Shown here: positions 43,559 through 54,241 of the stretch, piece after piece
Numbering within the stretch: the stretch's first letter is position 1
How the letters are laid out: every line of letters starts with the position of its first letter
Assembly (NCBI RefSeq): GCF_003576645.1
Contig: NC_044924.1
Coordinates: 26,874,118-26,938,117, forward strand
Direction: 5' to 3'
Length of the DNA: 64,000 bases
DNA from: Ipomoea triloba
Lineage: Eukaryota; Streptophyta; Magnoliopsida; Solanales; Convolvulaceae
Notes under the pieces: model-generated
Databases searched by the model: none
The model's input: only the letters and a program-made list of their open reading frames with translations
Told to the model about the DNA's origin: nothing
Position numbers and translations under genes: made by a program

Positions 43559-44360
43559 GAGTTAATTTCATTTTTTGTCTTAATATTATTGTTGCATGAT
43601 CATTTTTTATTTTCTGTCAACAAAATCGTTGAAATGACGTTAAATACAAGAACATTTTTTATCTTTTTTTTTATATAGAAAGTGGGTTGACTCCCTCACT
43701 TTTATTCCCTGACGTGGGTCATGTGGCAATGAATGATTAGTTATCTTCATTATATTCTATGGGTCTCACTTGTCAACATCAATATTATTAGGACTCTATG
43801 TATTTGAGTCAGACTCCTTATTCTAGGCTTCCTGTGATTCCCTATTCTAGTTTGTGTGAGATTCTCTCATTATATATATCATGTAATCTGTATCTTTGAA
43901 CTATCCCATTCAATATAATTCATACAGCTTTCATCTGGTATCAGTTAGCCAGCAGGGTTCATGATAATTATTATTTATAATAATTGTTGCCGATTCAGAC
44001 CAACGTACGGTTCAAAACAAAGAGCAGAAGGGCTCTATGTATTTGAGTCAGATTATGACTACCTATTCTAGGCTTCCTGTGATTCCCTATTCTAGTCTGT
44101 GAGATTCTCTCATTATATATATCCCTGTAATCTGAATCTTTGAACTATCCCATTCAATATAATTCATTCAGCTCTCATCAACATTTTGTGACCGGAATGT
44201 CATTATATTTAAGGGTGTTTAAATGGTTTTATTGATAAAGGATCCAAATTGGTCATGCCACAATAATATTAGGATCAAGAGAGAATCTTCTAGAGAAAAA
44301 AAAAAACTACTAAAAGTGGGATGTCACCAATAAATCTAGGACCAAAAATACAATTAACTA
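43559..44360. mobile_element. Mutator-like MITE split by a TRIM-like element
   Basis: Left arm GAGTTAATTTCA (43559) and right arm 'ctaggaccaaaaatacaattaact' match the ends of 3031-3432. The centre is interrupted from about 43700 to 44180 by the retroelement described next. Confidence 0.65.
43794..44177 (+). mobile_element. TRIM-like miniature LTR retroelement
   Basis: Two direct repeats, 43794-43933 and 44033-44177, share 'ctctatgtatttgagtcag', 'ttctaggcttcctgtgat' and 'ctatcccattcaatataatt'. Right after the first repeat comes TGGTATCAG (43936-43944), the start of the initiator-tRNA-Met primer site used by Copia elements and TRIMs. Only ~100 bp separates the repeats, and a purine-rich GAGCAGAAGGG precedes the second. 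No coding capacity. TCAACAT follows the second repeat and also occurs at 43773, a possible target duplication if the LTR starts further left. Confidence 0.6.
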
Positions 44361-44372
44361 GTATTTTAACGT

Positions 44373-44475
44373 CAAGGACCTTGTGGTCCAGTTGCATCAA
44401 ACTTTTCCCTTTATACAAGAGGTGGTGGGTTCGAGGCATGCACTGAGGGGGAAGCAATTCTGCTATCACTAGGCG
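44373..44475 (+). mobile_element. SINE fragment
   Basis: GTCAAGGACCTTGTGGTCCA (box A region) and GGTTCGAGGC (box B) ~60 bp later; same family as 63631. Confidence 0.6.
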
Positions 44476-44597
44476 TTGTCGAAGAGGCTGCCTACCAATC
44501 ATTAAGTAACCGAGATACTGCCATATTAATGCTCGGAACGTGCCAAGGTTTCTGGTTCCACACGAGTAGGGGTGGAATAGACTAGGCCCCTTGTAGG

Positions 44598-45414
44598 CAA
44601 TCGTTATATTGTGCACCACGGTGCACATAGCAATGTGCACCATGATCCAAAACGACGTCATTTCGATGTTAGTGTACGCGGACACGAATGACTCTAGAGA
44701 ATTCATTATCTATAATACACATAATCATTATCTAGAATACACAGAACGTTTGTCTAGAATACACAGAATGTTTGCCCAGAATATACAGAATACTGACACA
44801 AAATACACAGAACACATCCTCCTAACATTCGAATGCACAAACACATCACAACCTGTGTTAATAACATGAATACACAAAATATTCACACAAATACACAGAA
44901 CTCATCCTCCTAAACATTCGAATGCACACACACATCACAACATGTGTTACTAAATGAATGCATAGAACGGTTGCCTAGAATACACAGAATGATTGCATGG
45001 AATACACAGAACGATTGCCTAGAATACACAGAAGAAAATATTGACACAAAATACACAGAACTCATCCTCCTAACATTCAAATGCACAAACACTTCACAAC
45101 CTGTGTTAATAACATGAATACACAGAATATTGATACAAAATACACAGAACCCATCCTCCTAAACATTCGAATGCACAAACACATCACAACATGTGTTACT
45201 AACATGAATACACAGAACGGTTGCCTATAATACACAGAATGATTGCCTGGAATACACAGAACGATTACCTAGAATACACAGATCGGCCGAAACGGGAAGC
45301 GTGATTTCCAAAAAAAAAAAAAAAAAGAGACGGTTAATTTACAATGCTCAAAACGACGTCGTTTACATACGTGGTGCACATTGTTGTGTGCACCGTGGTG
45401 CACGGTATAATTTG
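44598..45414. mobile_element. Mutator-like MITE with 11-bp duplication
   Basis: Arms built on GTGCACCACGGTGCAC and 'aaaacgacgtc' are inverted. The exact 11-bp duplication CCCCTTGTAGG is at 44587-44597 and 45415-45425. The interior is a minisatellite (44720-45290). Confidence 0.85.
44720..45290. repeat. Complex minisatellite in the Mutator-like MITE
   Basis: Short units 'tagaatacacagaacg' alternate with a longer segment ('catcctcctaacattcgaat', 'gcacaaacacatcacaac') giving a ~190-200 bp higher-order repeat with about three copies. Confidence 0.75.
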
Positions 45415-45559
45415 CCCCTTGTAGGGGTCTATGTCCGGGCCTAATTAAGGCCTAGCTCGTTTAGTAAAGAGGTCAGGCTTAAATCAATTTTAAAAACCTA
45501 CTAAACTGAACAGGCCAGACCTATACATGTCAGGCTCGGCCTTCAGGCCTACAAGCCTG

Positions 45560-45595
<36 letters not shown>

Positions 45596-46222
45596 TATTT
45601 TATACCTAATATATATTTTTATATTTATAATATAACCCCAAGTATATAATTACCAAACTCTAACCCTCCACCTCCAAAATCTCATTCTAAATTATGATTC
45701 AACTATAAACATTGTTGCTAATCCTAATGTAAGTGTTCTTATTATCTAATTTTTTTTATTAACCGTTCTTACTGTCATAATATTTAATGAAATGTCGCAA
45801 CTAAATTATGTGAGTTGATTGTTTATTATTTATGAGATTATATAGGATAACAAATAATAATACAATTGAATTTATTTCTAAACAAGTTAGCGAGCATGTT
45901 GAATTCATGACTTGTTTTATTTTATTTTATTTTATATTTTAATGCTCTTATGTTTTATTGTGGTGATATACTTATGTAATTATGAATTAGTTTTGTATTA
46001 GGTATATTTCTTAAATTATTTAGATATTCTTATTAAAGTTTTTAAAAAGTCTTAACATGTAGGGTTTAAAAAAATGCTTCATGTCAGGCCAGGTTAATTG
46101 TAGGCTTAGGCTTGAGTCTAACAAAAAGCCTTGCTCAGGCCCAGGCTAAGTTTTAGATTTTTGTAACAGGTTCATGCCTAATTTTCTAAAGCTCGGCTCG
46201 ACTCGGTCTATTTCTACCCCTA

Positions 46223-46668
46223 CATACAAGCTCATTATTTTCACGCCAGATACACCCTATTATAGCAGCACACTGCACCATAAGGTACTCCGTATTTATT
46301 TTATATAAAGATATAAAGTTTATCTACTAACACTATTAATTAACAAATAGAAAAATGATTGTTAAACTTTAAGTCAACCATTAGGAATATACATTTAAAA
46401 AATTTTCAATACCACTTGCAATATACTTTGTGCAAAATGGAGACATGGAGGCATTTCTGTTATGTCATTTTTTTCTCATCTTATTTTATATTACCAAAAT
46501 ATTCTCGTACTTTTTATCGATCTTTAGGCCGGTAATTACATTGTAGAGTTGTAGGTCTTGAGTATAGACGTACTTATTCAAATGGTTTATGACAACAAAA
46601 TTTTTGTAATAATTAATTTATTATTATTGTTTTAGAGCATAAACAAAATGTTTCCTTCTCGACCTATC
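46223..46668. repeat. 5' flank of PR-4 copy 3
   Basis: 46380-46540 matches window positions ~60-230 upstream of copy 1, and 46560-46665 matches the proximal promoter of copies 1 and 2 ('ggtttatgacaacaaaat', 'agcataaacaaaatgtttcc'). The Harbinger-like MITE of copy 1 is absent. Confidence 0.6.
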
Positions 46669-46676
46669 TATAAATA
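46669..46676 (+). promoter_or_regulatory. TATA box of PR-4 copy 3
   Basis: TATAAATA lies 75 bp before the ATG, in the shared promoter context ('ccttctcgacctatc' upstream, 'ggcaaagcacatac' leader). Confidence 0.75.
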
Positions 46677-46743
46677 CAACCTAACCCAAGAAAGAGATAC
46701 AGCACATTAGCAGCTATACAATTAAGGCAAAGCACATACGAAA

Positions 46744-48032
46744 ATGGAGAGAGTTGGTGCAGCTTGCTTGCTTCTTGTGGTGGCGATGGTGGGCGGCGCC
46801 GCCGCGCAAAGCGCCACTAACGTGAGGGCAACGTATAATATTTACAACCCTCAAAATATTAATTGGGATTATTATAGGGCGAGTGTTTTTTGCGCCACTT
46901 GGGATGGCAACAAGCCACTTGAATGGCGGCGAAAGTATGGATGGACTGCCTTTTGTGGTCCTGTCGGCCCAAGAGGCCGGGATTCTTGTGGCCGATGTTT
47001 GAAGGTATTTATCATACTTCCTCCGTCTCATTTTATGTATTTGGTTCCGTTGACTGAAGTTATTTTTAATCCTACTTTTCATAGTATTAATTTTAATATT
47101 AATAAACAAAATTTATATATTTAAAAACTACACTAAAAGTACTATTAAACACACAAAAAATTAAATTTAAAAATAAGTAAAAAATAAAAGCCAGTGACTT
47201 TGTGGTTTAGTGGCACCCGGTGTTCTGATTTACACTCTCACATGGATGGAACCCTCAGTGGAAGCAACTGTTGGCTCTTTGTGCTTCAGTAGATTGAAAG
47301 AGTAGCTATGAACAGATACTACATTGTAATAGAGTCAGTAGTACTCAAAAAAAGAAAAGTAGAAAAAAAAAAGAATAAATAGTTGATTTGACCAATGAAC
47401 AGTAAGTAGGATAGATAAGAATGAATTAGTTGATTTGACCAATGAATAGTAAGTAGAATAAATAAAATGAGACAGATGAAGTACTTACTAATGAATTGAA
47501 GGAAGAAAATTTATAAAAGAGTAAATGATTAAATGTGCCTCGATCCTAAACTTTATTCAAAAAGTTAATTAGCTTCTTGAATTTTTAGAAGTGTAATTAA
47601 ATTAATCAACATATAATTTTGGTGCATCAAAGTCCTGCTTTCTGCCTGGATTGTAGGCTCTTGGGCCTCTGGTCGTGGATTCGGGCCTAACTAGGTCATC
47701 TTCTTTGACTGTTCGGGTCATTTTTTGGGCTCTGAGTTATGAGCTTTTGAACTTCAAGTCATTTTTTATTGAGTCATTTTTAATATTTCCGTCATGTATA
47801 TTAACCGAGTTTGTATGTTATTAAAATATTGACACAGGTTACTAACACCGCCACCAGTGCTCAAGTAACGGTGAGGATCGTTGATCAGTGTGCAAATGGA
47901 GGGCTGGATTTGGACGTCAATGTATTTAATCAACTGGACACTGATGGACAGGGCTATGCTCGGGGCCACCTCATAGTCAACTACGATTTTGTTAACTGCA
48001 ATGACGGTGAAAATCTATTTTTAGTATATTAA
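46744..48032 (+). CDS. PR4: PR-4 (barwin-domain) protein, copy 3, two exons, extended C-terminus
   Basis: Exons 46744-47004 and 47838-48032, phase-0 intron of 833 bp (GT at 47005, AG at 47836-47837), give 151 residues. Signal peptide residues 1-21 ([16 protein letters not shown]). All six barwin cysteines are present (FCATWD, AFCGP, CGRC, VDQC, VNCND). Substitutions include [12 protein letters not shown], and GPRGRD where copies 1 and 2 have GPTG. The stop after ND is lost and the frame reads eight extra residues (GENLFLVY). AATAAA at 48050-48055. The intron holds a SINE. Secreted defence protein by family knowledge. Confidence 0.9.
47190..47355 (+). mobile_element. SINE in the PR-4 copy 3 intron
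   Basis: GCCAGTGACTTTGTGGTTTA head, box B decayed (GATGGAACCC), body ending 'gaacagatactacattgtaa' and 'gtagtactcaaaaaaag'. Same family as 14624 and 63631. Confidence 0.65.
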
Positions 48033-48179
48033 AAGTTATGATATACAGTAATAAAACTTCTTTAACAGAGGTAACTATGTAAGCATATATTGCAATATTG
48101 GTTTAAATAATGAAAATACGTGTGAATTACTTAGCTATCCAATTTTCTTAAATTTCAATTACTTTCACGCCTTAGACGT

Positions 48180-49080
48180 GTTTTTTTGTTTAAATACATT
48201 AAAGTTCTCAACTAGTCGCTAGACTCATCCTAAACCCTTATAATCCATGTTCAAGAGTTGCTGAAGGAGGTAAATTCCAAGTCGATCACCCAAACAATCT
48301 CCCAATCAATTCCTATTATATTGTTGACTCCACGGACAAGAGACTCATCTCCACACTTCCGTCAACTTGAGGAGCTCAATCTCCAATTTGAGGAGCCCAA
48401 GAGCCCAAATTCGATCTCTAGCTTGGCCTGGGAAGCCCTAGCTCCAAGATGTTGTTGGTCGGAATCGAACCCCACCTTGTTGTTAAAGTGGTGACTTTAA
48501 CTCAACTGATCTATGTTATGATGTACTCGAGCAAATTCACACATCACAGGTTGATTAGGATTAGGGTTACCGGAGGTTGTTTATGGGTTGCCTATATTCA
48601 TAGATGAATTTAAAAAAAATATAGGGAACAAGATATTAGGAACGTTTTGAGAGTTTTCTCATCACCTTTGATTTTATCTTAACTTTTTGCTTGTTTTTCC
48701 ATTTTATTAGAATGAAAGCACCCTTTATATAAGAGGGTTATAAACACTAAATAAAACATATAAATGAAACGAGAATCATTAAGACTCCTTACCATAATTA
48801 TCCGCTATCTCTAAAAGAAATATATAAATTAATTCTAATAATAAAGATATTTCTAAAAAAATAATAAATAAATTATCAATTATAATAACAAAGATATTTT
48901 AAAATCAACTAGTCAATATCTCAAATTTTCGAATCATAACAAACTATCTCAAATTTTCAAATTGTAGACAACTTCTTGTGGATTGTGATGAAAAGCACAG
49001 TGGCCATAGTTTATACTATGGAATGTCACCAGATTATTCAAAAGCCTTTTATATATCATCAGCTCTTTTTCTCTACAGCA
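48180..49080. repeat. Duplicated block B (partner 32880-33900)
   Basis: Starts ~150 bp after the PR-4 copy 3 stop. Compared with block A it lacks the 78-bp retroposed insert. No open coding frame is shared between the two copies, so the block is probably non-coding flank plus an old SINE. Confidence 0.7.
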
Positions 49081-49490
49081 AACCTATACCCTCCAAATGA
49101 GTTTCTCAAAATACTTCCAAATTAAAGGTGAAGCAATCACGGCGCATAATATACCTACATAAAAGTAGCATCAACATTATGGGAGTAAAATAAGCCAACC
49201 AATCGAATCTAGTTGCTTATTGTTAAATGATGATCGAGTAACCATGAAAAGTATTTGGCGTAATTCAAAACTTAGAAGTAGTCATTTTCTAAAATGTAGT
49301 TAGCTGCCATGCTATAGATTAGCAAAAGTACACAGCTCCTTCAATCTTTAGCAGTTTAGCTTAAAGAGAGCCGCGCCAAGTTTCAACTATATGATCGCAA
49401 ATTTTAGTGAGGACCCAGTCCACAATGCATTTTAGTCCAGACATCAAAACAGTGTCGTTTCGTGCCGCAAAAAGTAACTCTGTGTGACTA
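49081..49490. other. Spacer
   Basis: No gene, paired repeat or RNA recognised. Confidence 0.25.
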
Positions 49491-49592
49491 AATACAGTTT
49501 CTTATTTCGATGTAACTCCAGTTTCATTGAACAATATGCATAATACAGTTTCTTATTTCGATATAACTCCAGTTTCATTGAACAATATGCAT
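49491..49592. repeat. 51-bp tandem duplication
   Basis: Two near-identical units starting 'aatacagtttcttatttcga' at 49491 and 49542, one base different. Confidence 0.85.
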
Positions 49593-49682
49593 TCAAATAT
49601 ATGATAATCAAAATATATTTTTAACCGCACATCATAGCAACATGATATATTGATATGCACCATCAAGATTGTCAATGTTCAC

Positions 49683-49937
49683 ATTGTATGGACTAACTAT
49701 GGCTATGTTAGGTAGATCTTAAAGCTTATAACTTATTTTAAATTACAAATAAGTTATAAGTTCCCTTTTTTTTGTTAGACCATGAGGTGTCCTCGCACCG
49801 GGCCGGCCCATTGTATGGACTAACTATGGCTATGTTAGGTAGAGTTTAAAGCTTATAATTTATTTTAAATTACAAATAAGTTATAAGTTCTCTTTTTTTG
49901 GTTAGACCATGAGGTGTCCTCGCACCGGGCCGGCCCA
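49683..49937. repeat. 127-bp tandem duplication including a SINE tail
   Basis: Units begin 'attgtatggactaactatgg' at 49683 and 49810, and each ends with 'accatgaggtgtcctcgcac' and 'cgggccggccca'. The second unit runs into the complete SINE. Confidence 0.85.
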
Positions 49938-50060
49938 ATTAAGGGGTAAAGTGCTAGCCAGATTGTTTTTTTCATACAAAAGGGGGTTTGAACTCCCAAC
50001 CTCTCTCAAGAGACAAGAGTGTTCAGCCACTCACGCAACCAATTAAGCTGGTTAGTTATA
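49905..50060 (-). mobile_element. tRNA-derived SINE, minus strand, second family
   Basis: On the minus strand: TAATTGGTTGCGTGAGTGG (box A) and GTTGGGAGTTCAAACCCCC (box B), then a body with CTGGCTAGCACTTTACCCC and GGGCCGGCCCGGTGCGAGG. The (AAAAAA)GGAACTT-side end is duplicated in tandem upstream. Confidence 0.65.
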
Positions 50061-50556
50061 AGTTCTCTTTAGTAAAACATGAGGAATTTAAAATAATAAT
50101 TTATTTTGAAACACTTTTTCAAGTAGCGATTCAAAATAAGTTTATGATTTTTTTAAACTTTTTTTGTTTATCTTTATTAATTTACAAAAATGACACCATC
50201 CACCATTCATTAATCAAAATCTTAATATCTTAATTGTTTGGAAAAAAAAAAAGAAGCATAAAATGACATTGTAAGTGGCTATTTTGTGGTACAAATATAT
50301 ATGGGTCAACCTTAGATTTGGGTCGGGTCAAAGTGGATTCGGGTTCTTAGTAGTGAGGCGAAGAGATCGATATATTGTACGCTCAAAACGGATAATTGGT
50401 AAATAAGAAATTGATTATCAAAGTAGACCCCATTTGAGTTGAAAAATGAAGGTGGAAAGGCTTGAGAAGCATTTGTCTTACATTGAAAAAAGAAGTAGAT
50501 TTACACCGCTATATAAGAAACTTGAATTGTATAGGTTAGAGACTCTCTCTCGCACC
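50061..50556. other. Spacer
   Basis: No recognisable gene. The 65-residue ORF at 50446 runs into a tandem duplication and is not supported. Confidence 0.25.
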
Positions 50557-50684
50557 AAATTATTATTTGTCTATTATGAAGGTTACAAACTAGTTTTTAA
50601 ACCAGTGTTAAGTAACTTCCAAATTATTATTTGTCTGTTATGAAGGTTACAGACTGATTTTTAAACCAGTGTTAATGTCATGAC
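50557..50684. repeat. 64-bp tandem duplication
   Basis: 'aaattattatttgtct' + 'ttatgaaggttaca' + 'aaaccagtgttaa' occur at 50557 and 50621 with a few substitutions. Confidence 0.85.
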
Positions 50685-51079
50685 TAAATGCTATTTAATT
50701 CCATCTACATTGGATGAGCAAAATATTTTAGACACAAACCAAAAAACTCTTACGTATTTTTCTCTCCAGAAAAACTCTGTTCATCTTTCTCCTCAAATTT
50801 CTATGTTCAAACCACTATTCTAGTTCGCCAGGCTCTTTTGTTTGAGCATTCAAACATAGAGTTGTAGTTCGGTTTATCCTGAAAAACCTAAGCTACAACG
50901 CTCCTAGTACGCAAGAGAGGTAGCAAGTTTTAAGGAGAGTGCGTTTCTCACAACTCAAACTAACTCTTCCTCTTTTGTTTTTGTGCTTGTTTTTTTTCTG
51001 AAATATTATATCTCCAACATTTGTTTATCCTTTTATGTCATTTTAACTAATTCAACAATTAATTTTTTTTTAAAAAAAA
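50685..51079. other. Spacer with LTR-like phrases
   Basis: CT-rich runs and 'aactcaaactaactcttcc' resemble the 3' end of a plant LTR. No boundaries were found. Confidence 0.25.
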
Positions 51080-51361
51080 TTTCATTTTTATCCTTTAGGT
51101 ATACTCATGGTACAAATTTAATCCCTGAGTTATATGTATAAGCATCTTTAACCCTTAAGTTATACACAAAATAGTAATTTTTGTCCCTCGTAAACTATTT
51201 CTACCACCAATTTGTCACTTAATAAAGTGGCTCATTTGGTCCTTCAATGACTAAAATCGCCAATCTATGCATAACTTAAGTGTTATAGATGATCACGCAT
51301 ATAACTCAAGAACTAAGTCTCTACTACAGGTATAACTAGAGGACCAAAAATACAATTTTCC
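51080..51361. mobile_element. Degraded Mutator-like MITE
   Basis: Left 'tttcatttttatcctttagg' and 'atccctgagttatatg'; right 'ctagaggaccaaaaatacaa'. Imperfect inverted arms like those of the GAGTTAAT family; outer ends lost. Confidence 0.5.
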
Positions 51362-51831
51362 CTTAGCTTATTAGCTACTAACTTTTCAACTTTCAGCTTA
51401 TTAGCTACTAACTTTTCAACTTTCAGCTTTCCAACTAGGCGTACCAAATATAGCCTATATCACACAGTATATTCTAAATGTACACATGACAAAATTGATA
51501 AAAATGTTCACATCAAAGGAAATTGAATGTTCAAGTTAAAAGCATTACACTGCTATGCTGAACTGCAGAGGAAACAGTCTTAAGAGCATATTTATAACCA
51601 TGTAGTCCAGGGCTCTCTTCCATGTAGCACATTACATGTGTATTACATATAATATATATATTACAGAGAATATACAACTCAGATTAAACATCAGTTCAAT
51701 GAGTCGCTTCTGACCAGAAAAGAAATCAGCAAGTTAACGTTGAGCATCTGAATTGAAGAGGAAATTCTGGAAATTTTCTCGATACATATAAGGGGGAAAA
51801 AAAAAAACAAAAAACAAGGCTAATTGTTTCA

Positions 51832-54241
51832 TCACTGAACTGCAATATCTGCTCTTGGCTGATCTGTCATAGTATTATGAGACGTTTCCTTAATCTCCTT
51901 CACAGGACTATCGTTAATCTCTTTCACCGGGGGAGTTTCCTTAGTCTCGTTCGCCAGAGCGTCCTTTATCTCCTTCACCCGGATTTCTTTTGACTCGTTA
52001 GTTGATGTTTTCTTTGTTCCCTTGACTGACGGCTTGCCAGTCGCCTTCACTCTGTTATTCCCATTAACATTAATTCGCCCGCTTATCTGGTCCTTCTTTT
52101 TGGGAGTGGAATGCGTAGTGTTATATTCTCTGTAGGCACCAATGCTGTGGCGGGTGGCCCTGACAGAATCTTTTTTCTCTTCTTGGGATGTAACAGCATC
52201 ACCCGTGCTTTTCCTCCGCGTAAAGTTTGGTGATTTGGCTCGAGTCACAGGCAGCTAGATAAAGAAAGGGTAGTAATGTTTATACTATGTCTAAAGAACG
52301 GTGCATGCATGAAATTATGAAGATAAATTTGCATTCTTCTCAACTATCACAATAAAAAAAATATATAGAAACAAATGCTGAAACAACAATGACTTTGGGC
52401 TTTTCATGACAATAAAGAACTAGAGATTTAATTTTATTTATTTGTATATTTTAGTGATACTAAATCATGATTTACCTTCTTAAGTTCAGCCTTTGGAGGC
52501 GGCCCTTCATGGTAAAAGCTAGGAACTGGATTTGCTTTGTAGGCCATGTTCTTACGGAGCTGCTTAATAGCTGCTTCCTCCTCTTCCTAATAATAACGGG
52601 AGAACAAAACGGAGGATGAATATAGTCAAAAATGCATTAACAGCTATGTTAAGAGTCCACGTTGAAAATATTATAAGCGAGAATATACGGGTTTATAAGG
52701 TCATGGGTTAGATGAGCTAATTGATTGGATTCAGTCTTTTAGTGTGGTTTGACCCATGTGCATTATAGCCCAGTTGAGTGACCCAACAAGCTGCAGTTTA
52801 AACAAAAGGAAGAAAAATAAACATTACGGGGTCGTTTACTAACTTGGAAAAATGGAGAATTTTCCAAAAAGATAGAGAAATGAAGAAGTGGAGAAAGAAA
52901 AAATGGAGAGATTGTTTACTAAATTCAATTTTCCAAACCCTTTCTCAACTCCAATTCTCCAAATCTTATACAAAAATGGAGAGAATGAAATTGGCTCTCT
53001 CCAAATGGAGAAATGGAAAAAAAACGGGTGAACAGTGCATTTTGACCCAGAGTTCCCAGGTTCGAATCACGCTGGAGTTGTTGCTGGCCTGCTGCGGTTT
53101 CTTCTTCATGTTTCACGCTTCTTGTCTTCATTAAATTATCATTATATATTTCTTATTATTATTATCATTATTAATTTCTTATTCTTATTATTATTATATT
53201 ACTATTAAATTTTTTATTTTTATTATTATTTTTTATTAATATTAATTTCTTCTTATTATTATTATTAAATTATTATTATTATTATTATTAAATTCTTATT
53301 AGTATTACTATTATTATTATGATTATTAATTTATTATTATTACTATTAAATTATTATTATTATTACTATTATTATTATTATTATCATTATATATTTCTTC
53401 TTCTTCTTATTATTATTAAATTCTTATTATTATCACTATTATTATTATTATTATCATTATTAATTATCATTATTATTATTATTATTATTATTATAATTAT
53501 TATTATTATCTTTGTTGTATAAATATACAAATGTTATATGGAATGATTGTATTTAATGAAGTTTTGAGTATTTTGTTTTGTAATCAAACTATGTACTAAA
53601 ACTAAAGAAATGAAAAAATTGGAGAAATGGAGAAGGAAATTTGGAAAACTGGAAAAATGGAAAACTGGAGGAATGGAGAAGGAAAAATGGAAAACTGGAG
53701 AAATGGAAAATTGGAAATGGAAAAACAGAAAAATGAAGTAAACGACCCTACATTGCTCTATGAGTGTAGTACCTTGGTCCTGGCAGCACATTCTTGTTTC
53801 TCTGCTTCCAAAGCTTTGTGTTTCTCATCCAACTTCTCGTAAAACTATAGAGGGAAAGGAAAATACGCTTCCACAAATATTAGTGCAACAACTAAAAGAA
53901 AATGGAAGAAGCTGCTTTGGAACATAAACTTTCATTGATCAATTATTACTGAAAATACCTCCTTACGTCTTGCTAAGCGTTCAGCAGATCTAAAGGATGG
54001 AGCTACCGGGACAGTAAGTTTGGATTTGATGGTTCTTACGGACGCAGCAGTACTATGCACGCTAAGGATAATAACTGTTTCAAATCAGTAAAATGCTGGG
54101 GAAGAGAGACGCGGAACAGTAGATTAAAAAATTAAAATCGGCCTAAAGGATACGAGGAAGTCATGGACCAACTATCTTCCTCATCGTGGCGTTTCAGATC
54201 ATCCATCTGCTGCTGTGGTGTTCTTTGACAACAGAGTTCTC
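51832..54241 (-). CDS. WDL: TPX2-domain microtubule-binding protein (WAVE-DAMPENED2-like), C-terminal five exons
   Basis: Minus-strand exons 54241-54154, 54061-53959, 53844-53773, 52586-52476 and 52254-51832 all have GT/AG borders and join in frame. They read [34 protein letters not shown], then the TPX2 domain: [44 protein letters not shown] and [17 protein letters not shown]. The last exon has [13 protein letters not shown], then a Lys/Glu/Thr-rich disordered tail with repeated KEI/VKEIK motifs to the stop at 51832. The family bundles cortical microtubules and affects anisotropic growth. The first exon shown begins in phase, so either an upstream coding exon is unidentified or translation starts at its internal ATG (54206-54208), giving ~253 residues. 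Confidence 0.85.
52828..53748. mobile_element. hAT-like MITE in a WDL intron, with ATT microsatellite
   Basis: GGGGTCGTTTACTAACTTGG and 'aagtaaacgaccc' ends are inverted, with subterminal 'aaaatggagaa' repeats on both arms (53580-53735 is a run of 'tggagaaatggaaaa'). The flanking 8 bp AACATTAC and TACATTGC match at 6 of 8. The centre is an (ATT)n tract. Small ORFs on both strands are artefacts. Confidence 0.65.
53135..53515. repeat. (ATT)n imperfect microsatellite
   Basis: About 380 bp of ATT/TTA repeats with scattered C, G and A interruptions. Confidence 0.9.

Larger units (their letters stand above)
44567..46222. mobile_element. hAT-like element with a nested Mutator-like MITE
   Basis: Ends TAGGGGTGGAATAGACTAGG and GGTCTATTTCTACCCCTA are inverted and belong to the same family as 57936-58914. 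The flanking 8 bp are CACACGAG and CATACAAG (two transitions). The interior has GGCCT/AGGCC-type words ('ggcctaattaaggcc', 'caggcctacaagcctgg') and a (TA)n tract at 45564-45593. Confidence 0.7.

Noticed and set aside
44290..44706. 138-residue minus-strand ORF
   Set aside because: Runs through a MITE end, a SINE and a hAT end, so it cannot be a single gene.
52844..53842. ORFs rich in Lys/Trp/Asn or poly-Tyr/Ile in the WDL intron
   Set aside because: They are translations of the MITE arms and the ATT microsatellite.
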